Source: a bacterium
Lineage (GTDB): Bacteria; CAIWAD01
Reading direction: 5' to 3'
Length of the DNA: 64,000 bases
NCBI GenBank assembly: GCA_030685015.1
Contig: JAUXWS010000067.1
Span: forward strand, 1-64,000
The translations under genes were made by a program, and so were the position numbers. The notes under the pieces are model-generated. The model was not told the DNA's origin. It did no database searches and was given only the letters and a program-made list of their open reading frames with translations. Of the stretch, positions 1-7,156 are shown piece after piece (position 1 is the first letter of the stretch; the number at the start of each line of letters is the position of its first letter).

Positions 1-119
1 TGCCGGCGGGCACGCATCACCTGCCCTTCCAGGCCGGACGCCTGGCCAGCGGCCTCTATCTGGTCACGCTGGAGGCGGCGGGGCGGGCGCAGACGAGGAC
101 GGTGACGCTGCTGAGGTAG
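1..119 (+). CDS. C-terminal tail of a secreted protein with a FlgD-like/type IX sorting domain (5' end outside window)
   Basis: Only the last 38 codons are present, read from base 3 to a TAG at 117-119. The peptide contains 'LASGLYLVTLEAAGRAQTRT' and ends TVTLLR. This pattern (an S/PxGxY turn, a short beta strand, then a K/R-rich finish) is typical of the C-terminal Ig-like sorting domain of FCB-group secreted proteins. It matches the ends of the proteins at 18888, 43802 and 49096. What the protein does cannot be told from the tail. Confidence 0.7.
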   Translation, partial: PAGTHHLPFQAGRLASGLYLVTLEAAGRAQTRTVTLLR

Positions 120-214
120 GGCAGTGGGCGGTGGGCAGTGGTTAGTGGTCAGATGATGGGTCAGACCTCAAAGCTGCTACACCAAACTCAGGTCAGACGG
201 TGGCGCGGATCCCA
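120..214. other. Short convergent intergenic stretch with GT-rich imperfect repeats
   Basis: The gap between two convergent genes holds degenerate GGGCAGTGG/GGTTAGTGG-like units (about 120-150), then copies of GGTCAGA near 147, 160 and 192. No terminator hairpin with a T tract is obvious. Confidence 0.4.
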
Positions 215-1441
215 TCAGTGGCCCACCTCCGACAAGGCGCCAGGTCCTTCTTTGGCGGCATCCACCCGGCGGAGAGTGAGCAGTGTGATCTCCGCCGGCG
301 CGCTGAAGCGCATGGGCGGCCCCCAGAAACCGGTCCCCTGGCTGACGTAGACCTGCAGCCGCCCGTCGTGCCGGTTGAGGCCCTTGAGGTAGGGGTTGGC
401 CTTGCCCGCCAGCCAGGTCCAGGGATGGAACTGTCCGCCGTGGGTATGGCCGCTCAGCATGAGGTCGAAGCCGGCTCTGGCCGCGCCGAAGACGCTGGCC
501 GGCTGGTGGGCCAGGAGCAGGCGGAAGTCCGCCTCCGGCGCTCCGGCCACGGCGAGGTCGGGATGATGCTCATGGGAGCGCAGGAAACGCCCGCCGCTGA
601 TGTCGGGCACGCCGGCGAGCAGCAGGCGGCCGGCGCCGCGCCCGAGCAGGACATGTTGGTTGACCAGGGTGCCGAAGCCCAGTTCGCGGGCCGCGCGCAG
701 CCAGCCCTCGGGGTCGCTGTAGTACTCGTGGTTGCCGGTGACGAACCACTTGCCCAGCGGCGCCGACAGGGTGGCGAGGGGCGCGGCGTGGGGCGCCAGG
801 TCGGCGGGCCTGCCGTCGGCCAGGTCGCCGGTGAGGACGATCAGATCCGCGCCCAGCTCCTGCGTCACCCTTGCCACGGCCTCGATGTGGCGCCGGCGAA
901 TGGAGGGCCCGATGTGGAGGTCGCTCAGCTGGGCGATGCTGAGGCCGTCCAGGTCCGGATGCAGTCCGGCGACGGGGACCTCCACCCGCTGCACGCGGGT
1001 CATGCGATAGGCAGCCGACACGCTCCATGCCGTGTAGAGGGTGGCCGCCCCCGCCAGGAGCAGGGCCGCCGTCCGCCCGTCCAGCAGTTGGCGTCCCGCC
1101 GCCGCCCACTGCGCGGGGCTGCCCGCCGCCCAGGCCTGCACGCCGCCCGTCAAGCGCACGGCCAGCAGGATGAGGTCGCGGGCCACCACCAGCACGAAGA
1201 CCACCGACAGCCAGCCGATCACCACCCAGCCGGCCGCCGCCATCAGTTCCAAGGGGCGCGCCGGGTGCCAGGCGCGACGCAGGGCGAGCACGAGCATGGG
1301 CAGGAGGCTGAGCAGTTGGAGGGCGCCCCAGAGCAGGGCCGTGGGCCAGGGCCCCAGGCGCAGGGGAAGCAGGAGGCGAAATCCGGCCAGCAGGCCCAGG
1401 CCTGTCAGCACCAAACCAGCGAAGGTGAAGAAGCTCCACAT
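215..1441 (-). CDS. Membrane-anchored calcineurin-like metallophosphoesterase (YaeI/YkuE type)
   Basis: The protein has 408 residues. The first ~150 form several hydrophobic segments; the rest is a metallophosphoesterase domain. The metal-binding motifs appear in the expected order: SDLH (about residue 173), GDLADG (about 202), GNHEY (about 235) and GHTHGG (about 330). Proteins of this layout are membrane-attached phosphodiesterases or phosphatases; some hydrolyse UDP-diacylglucosamine or other lipid-linked phosphates, but the substrate here is unknown. It converges on the truncated gene at 1-119 and is divergent from the CpeT-like gene 92 bp away, so the two share an upstream region. The ATG at 1441 places the first membrane segment at the extreme N-terminus. 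Confidence 0.9.
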   Translation of the reverse strand: MWSFFTFAGLVLTGLGLLAGFRLLLPLRLGPWPTALLWGALQLLSLLPMLVLALRRAWHPARPLELMAAAGWVVIGWLSVVFVLVVARDLILLAVRLTGGVQAWAAGSPAQWAAAGRQLLDGRTAALLLAGAATLYTAWSVSAAYRMTRVQRVEVPVAGLHPDLDGLSIAQLSDLHIGPSIRRRHIEAVARVTQELGADLIVLTGDLADGRPADLAPHAAPLATLSAPLGKWFVTGNHEYYSDPEGWLRAARELGFGTLVNQHVLLGRGAGRLLLAGVPDISGGRFLRSHEHHPDLAVAGAPEADFRLLLAHQPASVFGAARAGFDLMLSGHTHGGQFHPWTWLAGKANPYLKGLNRHDGRLQVYVSQGTGFWGPPMRFSAPAEITLLTLRRVDAAKEGPGALSEVGH

Positions 1442-1478
1442 GGAGGCGCCCGCTCCCGATCTTCACGAGGTGATTGCC

Positions 1479-1505
1479 TTGCACCGCGCCCGTCGTCGTA
1501 CCTTG
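1479..1505 (+). promoter_or_regulatory. Candidate FCB-type promoter for the CpeT-like gene
   Basis: TTG at 1479-1481, a 17-base gap, then TACCTTG at 1499-1505. The same TTG-N17-TAnnTTG layout is seen at 47795-47821. It lies about 28 bases before the chosen ATG. It is called by resemblance to the Bacteroidota -33/-7 promoter (TTTG ... TAnnTTTG); no experimental support. Confidence 0.4.
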
Positions 1506-1532
1506 CCGGCGGACAACAGCCGCGGGAGTCCC

Positions 1533-2198
1533 ATGATGCCGATCCGCACCCTCTGCCTTGTCATGCTCATGTCCGGCCTGCTGGGGGCCGAGGACGAGGT
1601 GCCCGGCCTGCCACACCTGCGGGGCTGGCTGACCGGCTCTTTCAGCAGCGCGCGGCAGGCCGCCGCCGACTCCGACTACTACGACATCCGCCTGCGCATG
1701 GTCCCCATCTGGAAGGAGCGGGAGGACGGCCCCTGGCTTTACGTGGAGCAGGCCATGGCCCAGGCCCAGGATCAGCCCTATCGGCAGCGCGTCTACCGCC
1801 TGCGCCAGGAATCGCCCACCACCTTCGTCAGCGAGGTCTGGCAGCTGCCCGCCCCTGAACGGCGCTTCGCCGGCGCCTGGCGGAACGACTCCCTCCTGGC
1901 TGGACTGGACCCCTCGGCGCTGGAGGAGCGCGCCGGCTGCGCCGTCCATCTCACCTGGCATCCCGGCCAGGGCGTCTATGCCGGCGGCACGCAAGGCGAG
2001 GGCTGCGCCAGCACCCTGCGGGGGGCGGCCTACGCCACCAGCGAGGTGTCCATCACGGGCGAAGGGCTCGGCACCTGGGACCGCGGCTACGACGAGGAGG
2101 GCCGGCAGGCCTGGGGCGCCCACAAGGGCGGCTATGACTTTCGACGCCTGGTCCCCGTGATCCAGGAGCCAGCCGCTCCCGTGTCCGTCCACCCTTAA
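1533..2198 (+). CDS. Chromophore lyase CpcT/CpeT family protein (DUF1001-like)
   Basis: The 221-residue product starts with a short signal-like segment ending near GLLGA. It carries the family's core: YYDIRLRMVPIW (about 49-60), DGPWLYVEQAMA (about 64-75), PYRQRVYRL, and a later Cys-containing G-C-A-V/C-A-S-T-L pair. In cyanobacteria CpcT/CpeT attach bilins to phycobiliprotein or act as their chaperone. Homologues also occur in non-photosynthetic bacteria, where the role is unknown. Nothing here suggests phycobiliproteins, so this is a family assignment rather than a lyase function. Two ATGs (1533, 1536) are equally possible starts. Confidence 0.8.
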   Translation: MMPIRTLCLVMLMSGLLGAEDEVPGLPHLRGWLTGSFSSARQAAADSDYYDIRLRMVPIWKEREDGPWLYVEQAMAQAQDQPYRQRVYRLRQESPTTFVSEVWQLPAPERRFAGAWRNDSLLAGLDPSALEERAGCAVHLTWHPGQGVYAGGTQGEGCASTLRGAAYATSEVSITGEGLGTWDRGYDEEGRQAWGAHKGGYDFRRLVPVIQEPAAPVSVHP

Positions 2199-2304
2199 TG
2201 GTGCGATGCTTCCATCCCTGACGATGTGGGGGAAGCCCAATCATCCACGGAGGGTGTGCCCGTCCTCCCACCTTCCGCGGGATCCTGGCCGATGGGAGGA
2301 GCGG

Positions 2305-3318
2305 CTATTGCAAGGAGACGGTCACGGGGAAGACCTCGTCGCCGATCCGGACACGGATGCGATGTCGGATCCTCGTGACATCCAGGTCTGGATCAGCCAA
2401 GCGGGGTTCGTTGTCCACCAGCCAGGTGATGACCCGGCACAGCAACTCGCCTCGGCGCAGGTCGTCCACGCTTAGCGGCAGGCAAACCATGTGGCTGCCT
2501 AAGTGGACCAGTTCCGGAAAGGCGTTCGGGCCGGCCAATGGGTGGCCGACTGTCTTGAGTTGCTTGCGGACCGGCGCTGGAAGCTCCTTCACACGGATGT
2601 AGTTCAAGGCGAGATGCTCTGGCAGGGTGGCCAACGAAGGGGGCCCGTTTCGATCCAGACAGTCGGCCGCTTCCAAGTACTGGTCAAAATCCCTTCTTGA
2701 GTTGAAGACCACAAAGCCCAGGCTTTCACCCAGTTCGCCGATCAGGCAAACCATGGCCCCTCGGAGTCCAAAGGGGGTGGCCGTGACACGCAGCAGGGCC
2801 CGATCCTCAGGCAGGATCATCCAGGGAGCCCGAGCGTACATCTCGGCGGCAGCTTGGTACCAGGGCGACTTGTGGTGTTCTTGCACATCGGGCAGGAATG
2901 CGCCCCCTGGTTGCAAGTCCTCTTCCCCTTGATCTATCTGCTGGAAGAGTTCCTCAATGATCGCGTCCAACTCCGGGGTTGCGCGAACCCGCACCTCGGA
3001 GTTTGGCAAGGCCTTGCGGATCTGGCGCGCCAGCTCCTCATCCTCCACGAACACCAAGGTTGGATGACCCGGTGCCCCGGCCAAGGGGGCTGTCTCTGCC
3101 GCCGACAGGACCTCCCGCAGAAGCGCCTTGCCATGGTCGGCACGGCCAAGGGTGAAGGCCCGGATCTGTCCGTCCAGGTCCACCACAAAGAGCATGACAG
3201 GCTGGTAGGGTTTGCCATCGTCCAGGACCAGGACCGGGGAGACCTTTTTGCCAACCATCCACGTTGAGAAGGGTACCACCTGCTTTGTGCCGTTCGTTGC
3301 CATGTCATCTCCCATCAT
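2305..3318 (-). CDS. Uncharacterised protein with a DUF7309/DUF6930-like layout
   Basis: The product has 337 residues, no signal peptide and no membrane segment. An N-terminal alpha/beta part (about 1-120) is followed by a region with 'PWYQAAAEMYARAPW', a conserved-looking 'LLRVTATPFG', 'GAMVCLIGELGESLGFVVF' and a terminal 'DEVFPVTVSLQ'. This order (small helical motif with APW, then a beta-rich unit with GE.LG) resembles the DUF7309/DUF6930 proteins often linked to plasmid pRiA4b ORF-3 families. That match is from memory and is weak. The start at 3318 has AGGTG a few bases upstream; an upstream start at 3363 lacks this. No function is proposed. Confidence 0.65.
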   Translation of the reverse strand: MMGDDMATNGTKQVVPFSTWMVGKKVSPVLVLDDGKPYQPVMLFVVDLDGQIRAFTLGRADHGKALLREVLSAAETAPLAGAPGHPTLVFVEDEELARQIRKALPNSEVRVRATPELDAIIEELFQQIDQGEEDLQPGGAFLPDVQEHHKSPWYQAAAEMYARAPWMILPEDRALLRVTATPFGLRGAMVCLIGELGESLGFVVFNSRRDFDQYLEAADCLDRNGPPSLATLPEHLALNYIRVKELPAPVRKQLKTVGHPLAGPNAFPELVHLGSHMVCLPLSVDDLRRGELLCRVITWLVDNEPRLADPDLDVTRIRHRIRVRIGDEVFPVTVSLQ

Positions 3319-3387
3319 TGGATCACCTGCCCTCGCAACGCGTGCTTCAGATGCGCACGTCATCGCGTGTGGCCGACCGGTTTATCC

Positions 3388-4677
3388 TCAGGCGCCCTGG
3401 CGCCTGATCCTGGCCCCCAGCGCGCCCAGCCGTTCCTCGATGCGTTCGTAGCCCCGGTCCACCTGCTGGATGTTCTGCATCCGCGTCAGGCCCTCGGCCC
3501 GCAGCGCGGCGATGATGAGGGCCATGCCGGCGCGGATGTCCGGCGAATGCAGCTGCGCGGCGCTGAGGGGCTGCCCGCCGCTGACGAGAACGCGGTGCGG
3601 GTCGCACTGGGTGATGCGCGCCCCCATGCTGATGAGCGAGTCCACCCAGTAGAGGCGGCTCTCGAACATCCACTCGTGGATGAGCACCTGGCCGCGGCTG
3701 CAACAGGCCAGCACGACGGCGATGGAGGAGAGGTCCGCCGGGAAGCCCGGCCAGGGCGCGTCGTGGATGCGCGGGATGCTGCCGAACTGGTCGTAGTCGA
3801 TCTCCAGCGCCTGCTCCCGCGGCACGTGGATGACCTCGCCCTCGATGCGGAACTCCACCCCCAACTTGTGATAGACGCGCTGGATCATGCGATAGGTCTC
3901 GGGCGTGACGCCGGCGATGCGCAGCTCCGACTCCGTCGCCGCCGCCAGCGCGATGAGGCTGCCCACCTCGATGTGATCTTCTGCCACGCGGTGCCGGCAG
4001 CCGGCCAGCGGCGCGCCGCCGCTGCCCTGGACGAGCAGGCGGTTGGTGCCGATCCCCTCCACCTGGGCGCCCATCGCCTGCAGCATGCGGGCCAGCTGCT
4101 GGACGTGCGGTTCGCAGGCGGCGTTCTCGATCACCGTCTCGCCGCGGGCGAGGGCGGCCGCCATGAGGGCGTTCTCGGTGGCCATAACGCTCGCCTCGTC
4201 GAGGAAGAGGCGCGCGCCCTGGAGGCCCCGGGGGGCGGTCAGCACCACCTCCTCGCCCGCCAGGCCGATCTCGGCCCCCAGCCACTGGAAGACGGCCAGG
4301 TGCGTGTCGATGCGCCGCCGGCCGATGCGATCCCCGCCCGGCCGGCGCAGCACGGCGCGGCCGACCCGGGCCAGCAGCGGCGCCGCCAGCAGGAGGCTGC
4401 CGCGGATGCGTCCGGCCAGCTCCCCGTCGGGCTGGTCCTGGAGCTGCGCGGCGACGATCTCGGCGCGGTGGGCGGCCGCATCCCAGGCCACCTCCGCCCC
4501 CACCGAGGCCGCCAGCTGCAGCATGGCCTCGATGTCGAGGATGGCGGGCAGGTTGTCGAGGATGACGCGATCGGAGCTGAGCAGGGCGGCGGCCAGCACG
4601 GGCAGCGCCTCGTTCTTGTTTCCCTGGGGGATGAAGGTGCCGCCCAGGTGGCGACTGCCTTCGATCTCGAAGTACAT
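3388..4677 (-). CDS. murA: UDP-N-acetylglucosamine 1-carboxyvinyltransferase (MurA) with Asp in place of the catalytic Cys
   Basis: MurA transfers enolpyruvate from PEP to UDP-GlcNAc, the first committed step of peptidoglycan synthesis. The 429 residues match the usual length. The N-terminus holds the substrate-binding QGNKNEALPVLAAALL (Lys/Asn pair, about 18-33). The active-site loop reads RRPGGDRIGRRRIDTHL, so the residue corresponding to E. coli Cys115 is Asp (about residue 116, codon at 4330-4332). Cys-to-Asp enzymes are known to be active and naturally fosfomycin-resistant in mycobacteria and Chlamydia. A strong AAGGAGG sits just before the ATG at 4677, which excludes longer starts. Upstream lies a palindromic repeat element. 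Confidence 0.95.
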   Translation of the reverse strand: MYFEIEGSRHLGGTFIPQGNKNEALPVLAAALLSSDRVILDNLPAILDIEAMLQLAASVGAEVAWDAAAHRAEIVAAQLQDQPDGELAGRIRGSLLLAAPLLARVGRAVLRRPGGDRIGRRRIDTHLAVFQWLGAEIGLAGEEVVLTAPRGLQGARLFLDEASVMATENALMAAALARGETVIENAACEPHVQQLARMLQAMGAQVEGIGTNRLLVQGSGGAPLAGCRHRVAEDHIEVGSLIALAAATESELRIAGVTPETYRMIQRVYHKLGVEFRIEGEVIHVPREQALEIDYDQFGSIPRIHDAPWPGFPADLSSIAVVLACCSRGQVLIHEWMFESRLYWVDSLISMGARITQCDPHRVLVSGGQPLSAAQLHSPDIRAGMALIIAALRAEGLTRMQNIQQVDRGYERIEERLGALGARIRRQGA

Positions 4678-4712
4678 GGGCCTCCTTCGTAAGTTGGGAC
4701 CGTCGGCGCCGC

Positions 4713-4881
4713 CTAGCAGCCTGTCGGGCTTGGGCCTTGGATGGGATTCGCGTCCTAATCGAGGCCGGGTTTTCGGAATTTTCGCAGGGCATACTGGTGG
4801 TCTGTTCAAGAAAATTGCGGAAAATCCGGACCGATTGGAGCGATGAAGACCGCCAAGTGGCCAAGTCCGACAGACTGCTAG
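4713..4881. repeat. MITE-like long imperfect inverted repeat
   Basis: Left arm 4713-4736 (begins CTAGCAGCCTGTCGG) and right arm 4859-4881 (ends CCGACAGACTGCTAG) are inverted copies with about three differences. The inner parts also pair: AATCGAGGCCGGGTTTTC near 4757-4774 against GAAAATCCGGACCGATT near 4819-4835. The whole 169 bp can fold as one hairpin. No open frame with sense lies inside. Size, terminal repeats and position between murA and the next gene suggest a non-autonomous transposable element or REP-like unit; no target-site duplication could be established. Confidence 0.6.
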
Positions 4882-4938
4882 TCTGCCGCCAAGATATCAC
4901 TGGGAGTCCGTCGGACGGGGCCGCCCCGGAGGATGATG

Positions 4939-5739
4939 ATGACGCCACCCGCCCACCGCGCCGACCTGGCCCGGCACTTCGATGACCTGGCCCCGGCCTG
5001 GAACGACTGCCCCTTCCTGGACCAGCCCGGGGAAGGTGAGCACGTCCTGCGCCTGCTCCGTCCGGAGCCAGGCGACACCGGCCTCGACCTCGCCTGCGGA
5101 ACCGGCCAGTTGACGGCCCGCCTTTCGCCGGCGGGTGGCCGCATCATGGCGGCGGACCTCAGTGACCGCATGCTCAAGCTGGCGGCCTGCCGCTTCGTGG
5201 AGCAGCGCCTCAACAACATTGTGATCACGGTCCAGGACGCCCATCGCCTGGAGTTCGCCGACGGGCTGTTCGACTGGGTGGCCTGCCGCTGGGCCTTCCG
5301 CACCTTCGAGGATCCGGCCGTCGTCCTGCGCGAGCTGGCCCGTGTCACCCGGCCGGGATCCCGCCTCTATCTCAGCGACTGGGCCGAGCCGGCTGCCCTG
5401 CTCGACGCCTGCCTCAACCGACTGGATCCCTTCCACCAGCATGTGACGGGGGAGGCCTGGTGGGACACGGCGTTGGCCGGCCTGCCCTTTGCCGTGGAAA
5501 GCCGGCGTCGGCGGGCGGAACGCCTGGATCCCGTGGTCTGGGGCGCCCTGGCCGGCCTGTCCGGGGAAGAGGCCCTGGCCCGTTTCGACGGGTTCCGGGC
5601 GGCGGAAGGCCGCGCGGCCCGCTATCTGGACCTGGACGGCCGGCCCGTTCTCATTGCCGAACGGCTGGAACTGCTGATGACCAGAATCCCGGCGAAGCCC
5701 CGCGGCGGCGCGGCCCGCAGCGGGGCGACCCGCCCATGA
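4939..5739 (+). CDS. Class I SAM-dependent methyltransferase (UbiE-like fold)
   Basis: The 266-residue protein has the methyltransferase glycine motif LDLACGTGQLT (about 50-60), the acidic strand end AADLSD (about 74-79) and later 'VQDAHRLEFADGLFDWV' with the substrate-side FD. This is the Methyltransf_11/UbiE pattern. The target is unknown; it could be a quinone, lipid or small molecule. Three ATGs follow each other at 4933, 4936 and 4939. GGAGG at 4928-4932 gives the best spacing to 4939. The stop overlaps the Nudix start (ATGA), so the two are probably co-translated. Confidence 0.85.
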   Translation: MTPPAHRADLARHFDDLAPAWNDCPFLDQPGEGEHVLRLLRPEPGDTGLDLACGTGQLTARLSPAGGRIMAADLSDRMLKLAACRFVEQRLNNIVITVQDAHRLEFADGLFDWVACRWAFRTFEDPAVVLRELARVTRPGSRLYLSDWAEPAALLDACLNRLDPFHQHVTGEAWWDTALAGLPFAVESRRRRAERLDPVVWGALAGLSGEEALARFDGFRAAEGRAARYLDLDGRPVLIAERLELLMTRIPAKPRGGAARSGATRP

Positions 5740-6335
5740 GCGGCCCGCCCGCCACCCTGGATTACCGTTCCTATCGCCGCCTGCTGGCCCGGGCCGGACC
5801 GCCCTGGATGGGCTGGTTCGAGCTGGGTTCGCGCCATGAGGCGGAATTGGGTTTTGCCGTCCATGCCGCCTTTGTGGAGGGGCGTCTGGTCATGGTGCGC
5901 AACCGTCGGCGCCTTTGCTGGGAACTACCGGGCGGGCGGCGGGAGGCGGGCGAGAGCATTCTCGAGACGGCCCGGCGCGAACTCCACGAGGAGTGCGGCG
6001 CCCATCCCCGCTCTCTCCTGCCCTGGTGCGGCTACAGTGTGCGGCTGGGGGAGCGGCTCACCCACGGCCTTTTCTGCCTGACCCTGCTGGACGACCTGCC
6101 CGGTCCGCCGGCGGGGAGCGAGATCGCCGAGGCGCGCTCCGTCGCCGACCTGCCCGGCCCCCTCTGCTATCCGCAGATCCAGGGCCGTCTCCTGGCGGAA
6201 CTGGGCCGGACTGTCAGCCGCCTGCCCTGGTTTTGCCAGCCGCCCCCGCTGGATGAGGCGCTCCTGTCCATCCTGGCCGACAGTCCGCCGCCGCGAGGCG
6301 CAATCCCGCCTCCGCCCCAGAACCCCACCCCCTGA
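5736..6335 (+). CDS. Nudix hydrolase
   Basis: The 199-residue protein carries a complete Nudix box, 'GRREAGESILETARRELHEE' followed by CGA (G-x5-E-x7-R-E-L-x-E-E-x-G, about residues 67-90). This binds Mg and hydrolyses nucleoside diphosphates linked to another moiety. The C-terminal ~30 residues are Pro-rich and probably disordered. Substrate cannot be deduced. The start ATG overlaps the stop of the methyltransferase by 4 bases. Confidence 0.88.
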   Translation: MSGPPATLDYRSYRRLLARAGPPWMGWFELGSRHEAELGFAVHAAFVEGRLVMVRNRRRLCWELPGGRREAGESILETARRELHEECGAHPRSLLPWCGYSVRLGERLTHGLFCLTLLDDLPGPPAGSEIAEARSVADLPGPLCYPQIQGRLLAELGRTVSRLPWFCQPPPLDEALLSILADSPPPRGAIPPPPQNPTP

Positions 6336-6402
6336 GCGGAGGTTTGGGCCCTTCCGGCACCGGGCCGGGAGGGCGCCGAGGGAGGGCCAGCCCTCCCTGT
6401 GC

Positions 6403-6410
6403 TACCTTGG
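6403..6410 (+). promoter_or_regulatory. Candidate -7 box TACCTTGG upstream of radC
   Basis: TACCTTGG lies in the gap after the Nudix gene, 21 bases before the GTG start chosen for radC. It matches the boxes at 1499, 14098, 30645 and 47815. No clear TTG is seen at the usual distance upstream. If used, it rules out longer radC starts. Confidence 0.3.
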
Positions 6411-6430
6411 CCTGCCGGAAGGAGGGCTGT

Positions 6431-7117
6431 GTGGAGCATTCTTCCGGGCCGCGGGAGCGGCTCCGGCTGGCCGGCCCGCGGGGGCTGGAGCTGGCCGACC
6501 TGCTGGCTCTGGTCCTGGTCAGCGGATCTCGCCGGGAATCGGTCTTCGACCTGAGCCGGCGCCTGCTCGAGGAGGGCGGTCCGCGGGCCCTGGGCTCCTG
6601 CCGCGGCGTCGAGGAGGCGATGCGCGTCTACGGCCTGGGGCAGGCCAAGGCCGCCCAGTTGGTGGCGGCCCTGGAAATCGGCCGCCGCCTGCACGATCCA
6701 GGGGCGCGGGAGTTTCCCGTCCTTCACCAGCCGGCCGCGGTGGGGCGCTATCTGGCGCCCATGGGTCGCCTGGTGCGGGAGCAGTTCCGCTGTCTCTACC
6801 TGGACACGGCCAACCGGCTGGTGCGCGACGAGGTGATCTCCATCGGCGGCCTCAACGCCAGCCTGGTCCACCCGCGCGAGGTCTTCCTCTTCGCCGTGCA
6901 GTACAGCGCCGCCACGGTCGTGCTGGCGCACAACCACCCCTCCGGCAGCCTGGAGCCCAGCCCGGAGGATCTGGCCCTCACCCGCCAGCTGGTCCAGGCG
7001 GGGGAGATCATGGGCATCCGCGTCCTGGACCATCTCATCATCACCGCCGCCGGCTGGTTCAGCTTCCACGAGCATGGCCTGCTCGCGCCGCCGGCCCGGC
7101 CGGCGGGAGGATCCTGA
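6431..7117 (+). CDS. radC: RadC family JAB/MPN-domain protein
   Basis: 228 residues: an N-terminal helix-hairpin-helix part (about 1-95, with YGLGQAKAAQL) and a C-terminal JAB domain with E in DEVISIGGLN, the metal-binding HNHPSGSLEPSPED (about 171-184) and a following D. This is the standard RadC form. Despite the name, RadC's role in DNA repair is doubtful; a metal-dependent hydrolase or nuclease activity is likely. The GTG at 6431 is preceded by AAGGAGG with 5-base spacing, favouring it over upstream starts. Confidence 0.92.
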   Translation: MEHSSGPRERLRLAGPRGLELADLLALVLVSGSRRESVFDLSRRLLEEGGPRALGSCRGVEEAMRVYGLGQAKAAQLVAALEIGRRLHDPGAREFPVLHQPAAVGRYLAPMGRLVREQFRCLYLDTANRLVRDEVISIGGLNASLVHPREVFLFAVQYSAATVVLAHNHPSGSLEPSPEDLALTRQLVQAGEIMGIRVLDHLIITAAGWFSFHEHGLLAPPARPAGGS

Positions 7118-7156
7118 GCGCGGGGGCCGACAGAACAAGTGACTGGAAAGGGTGCC

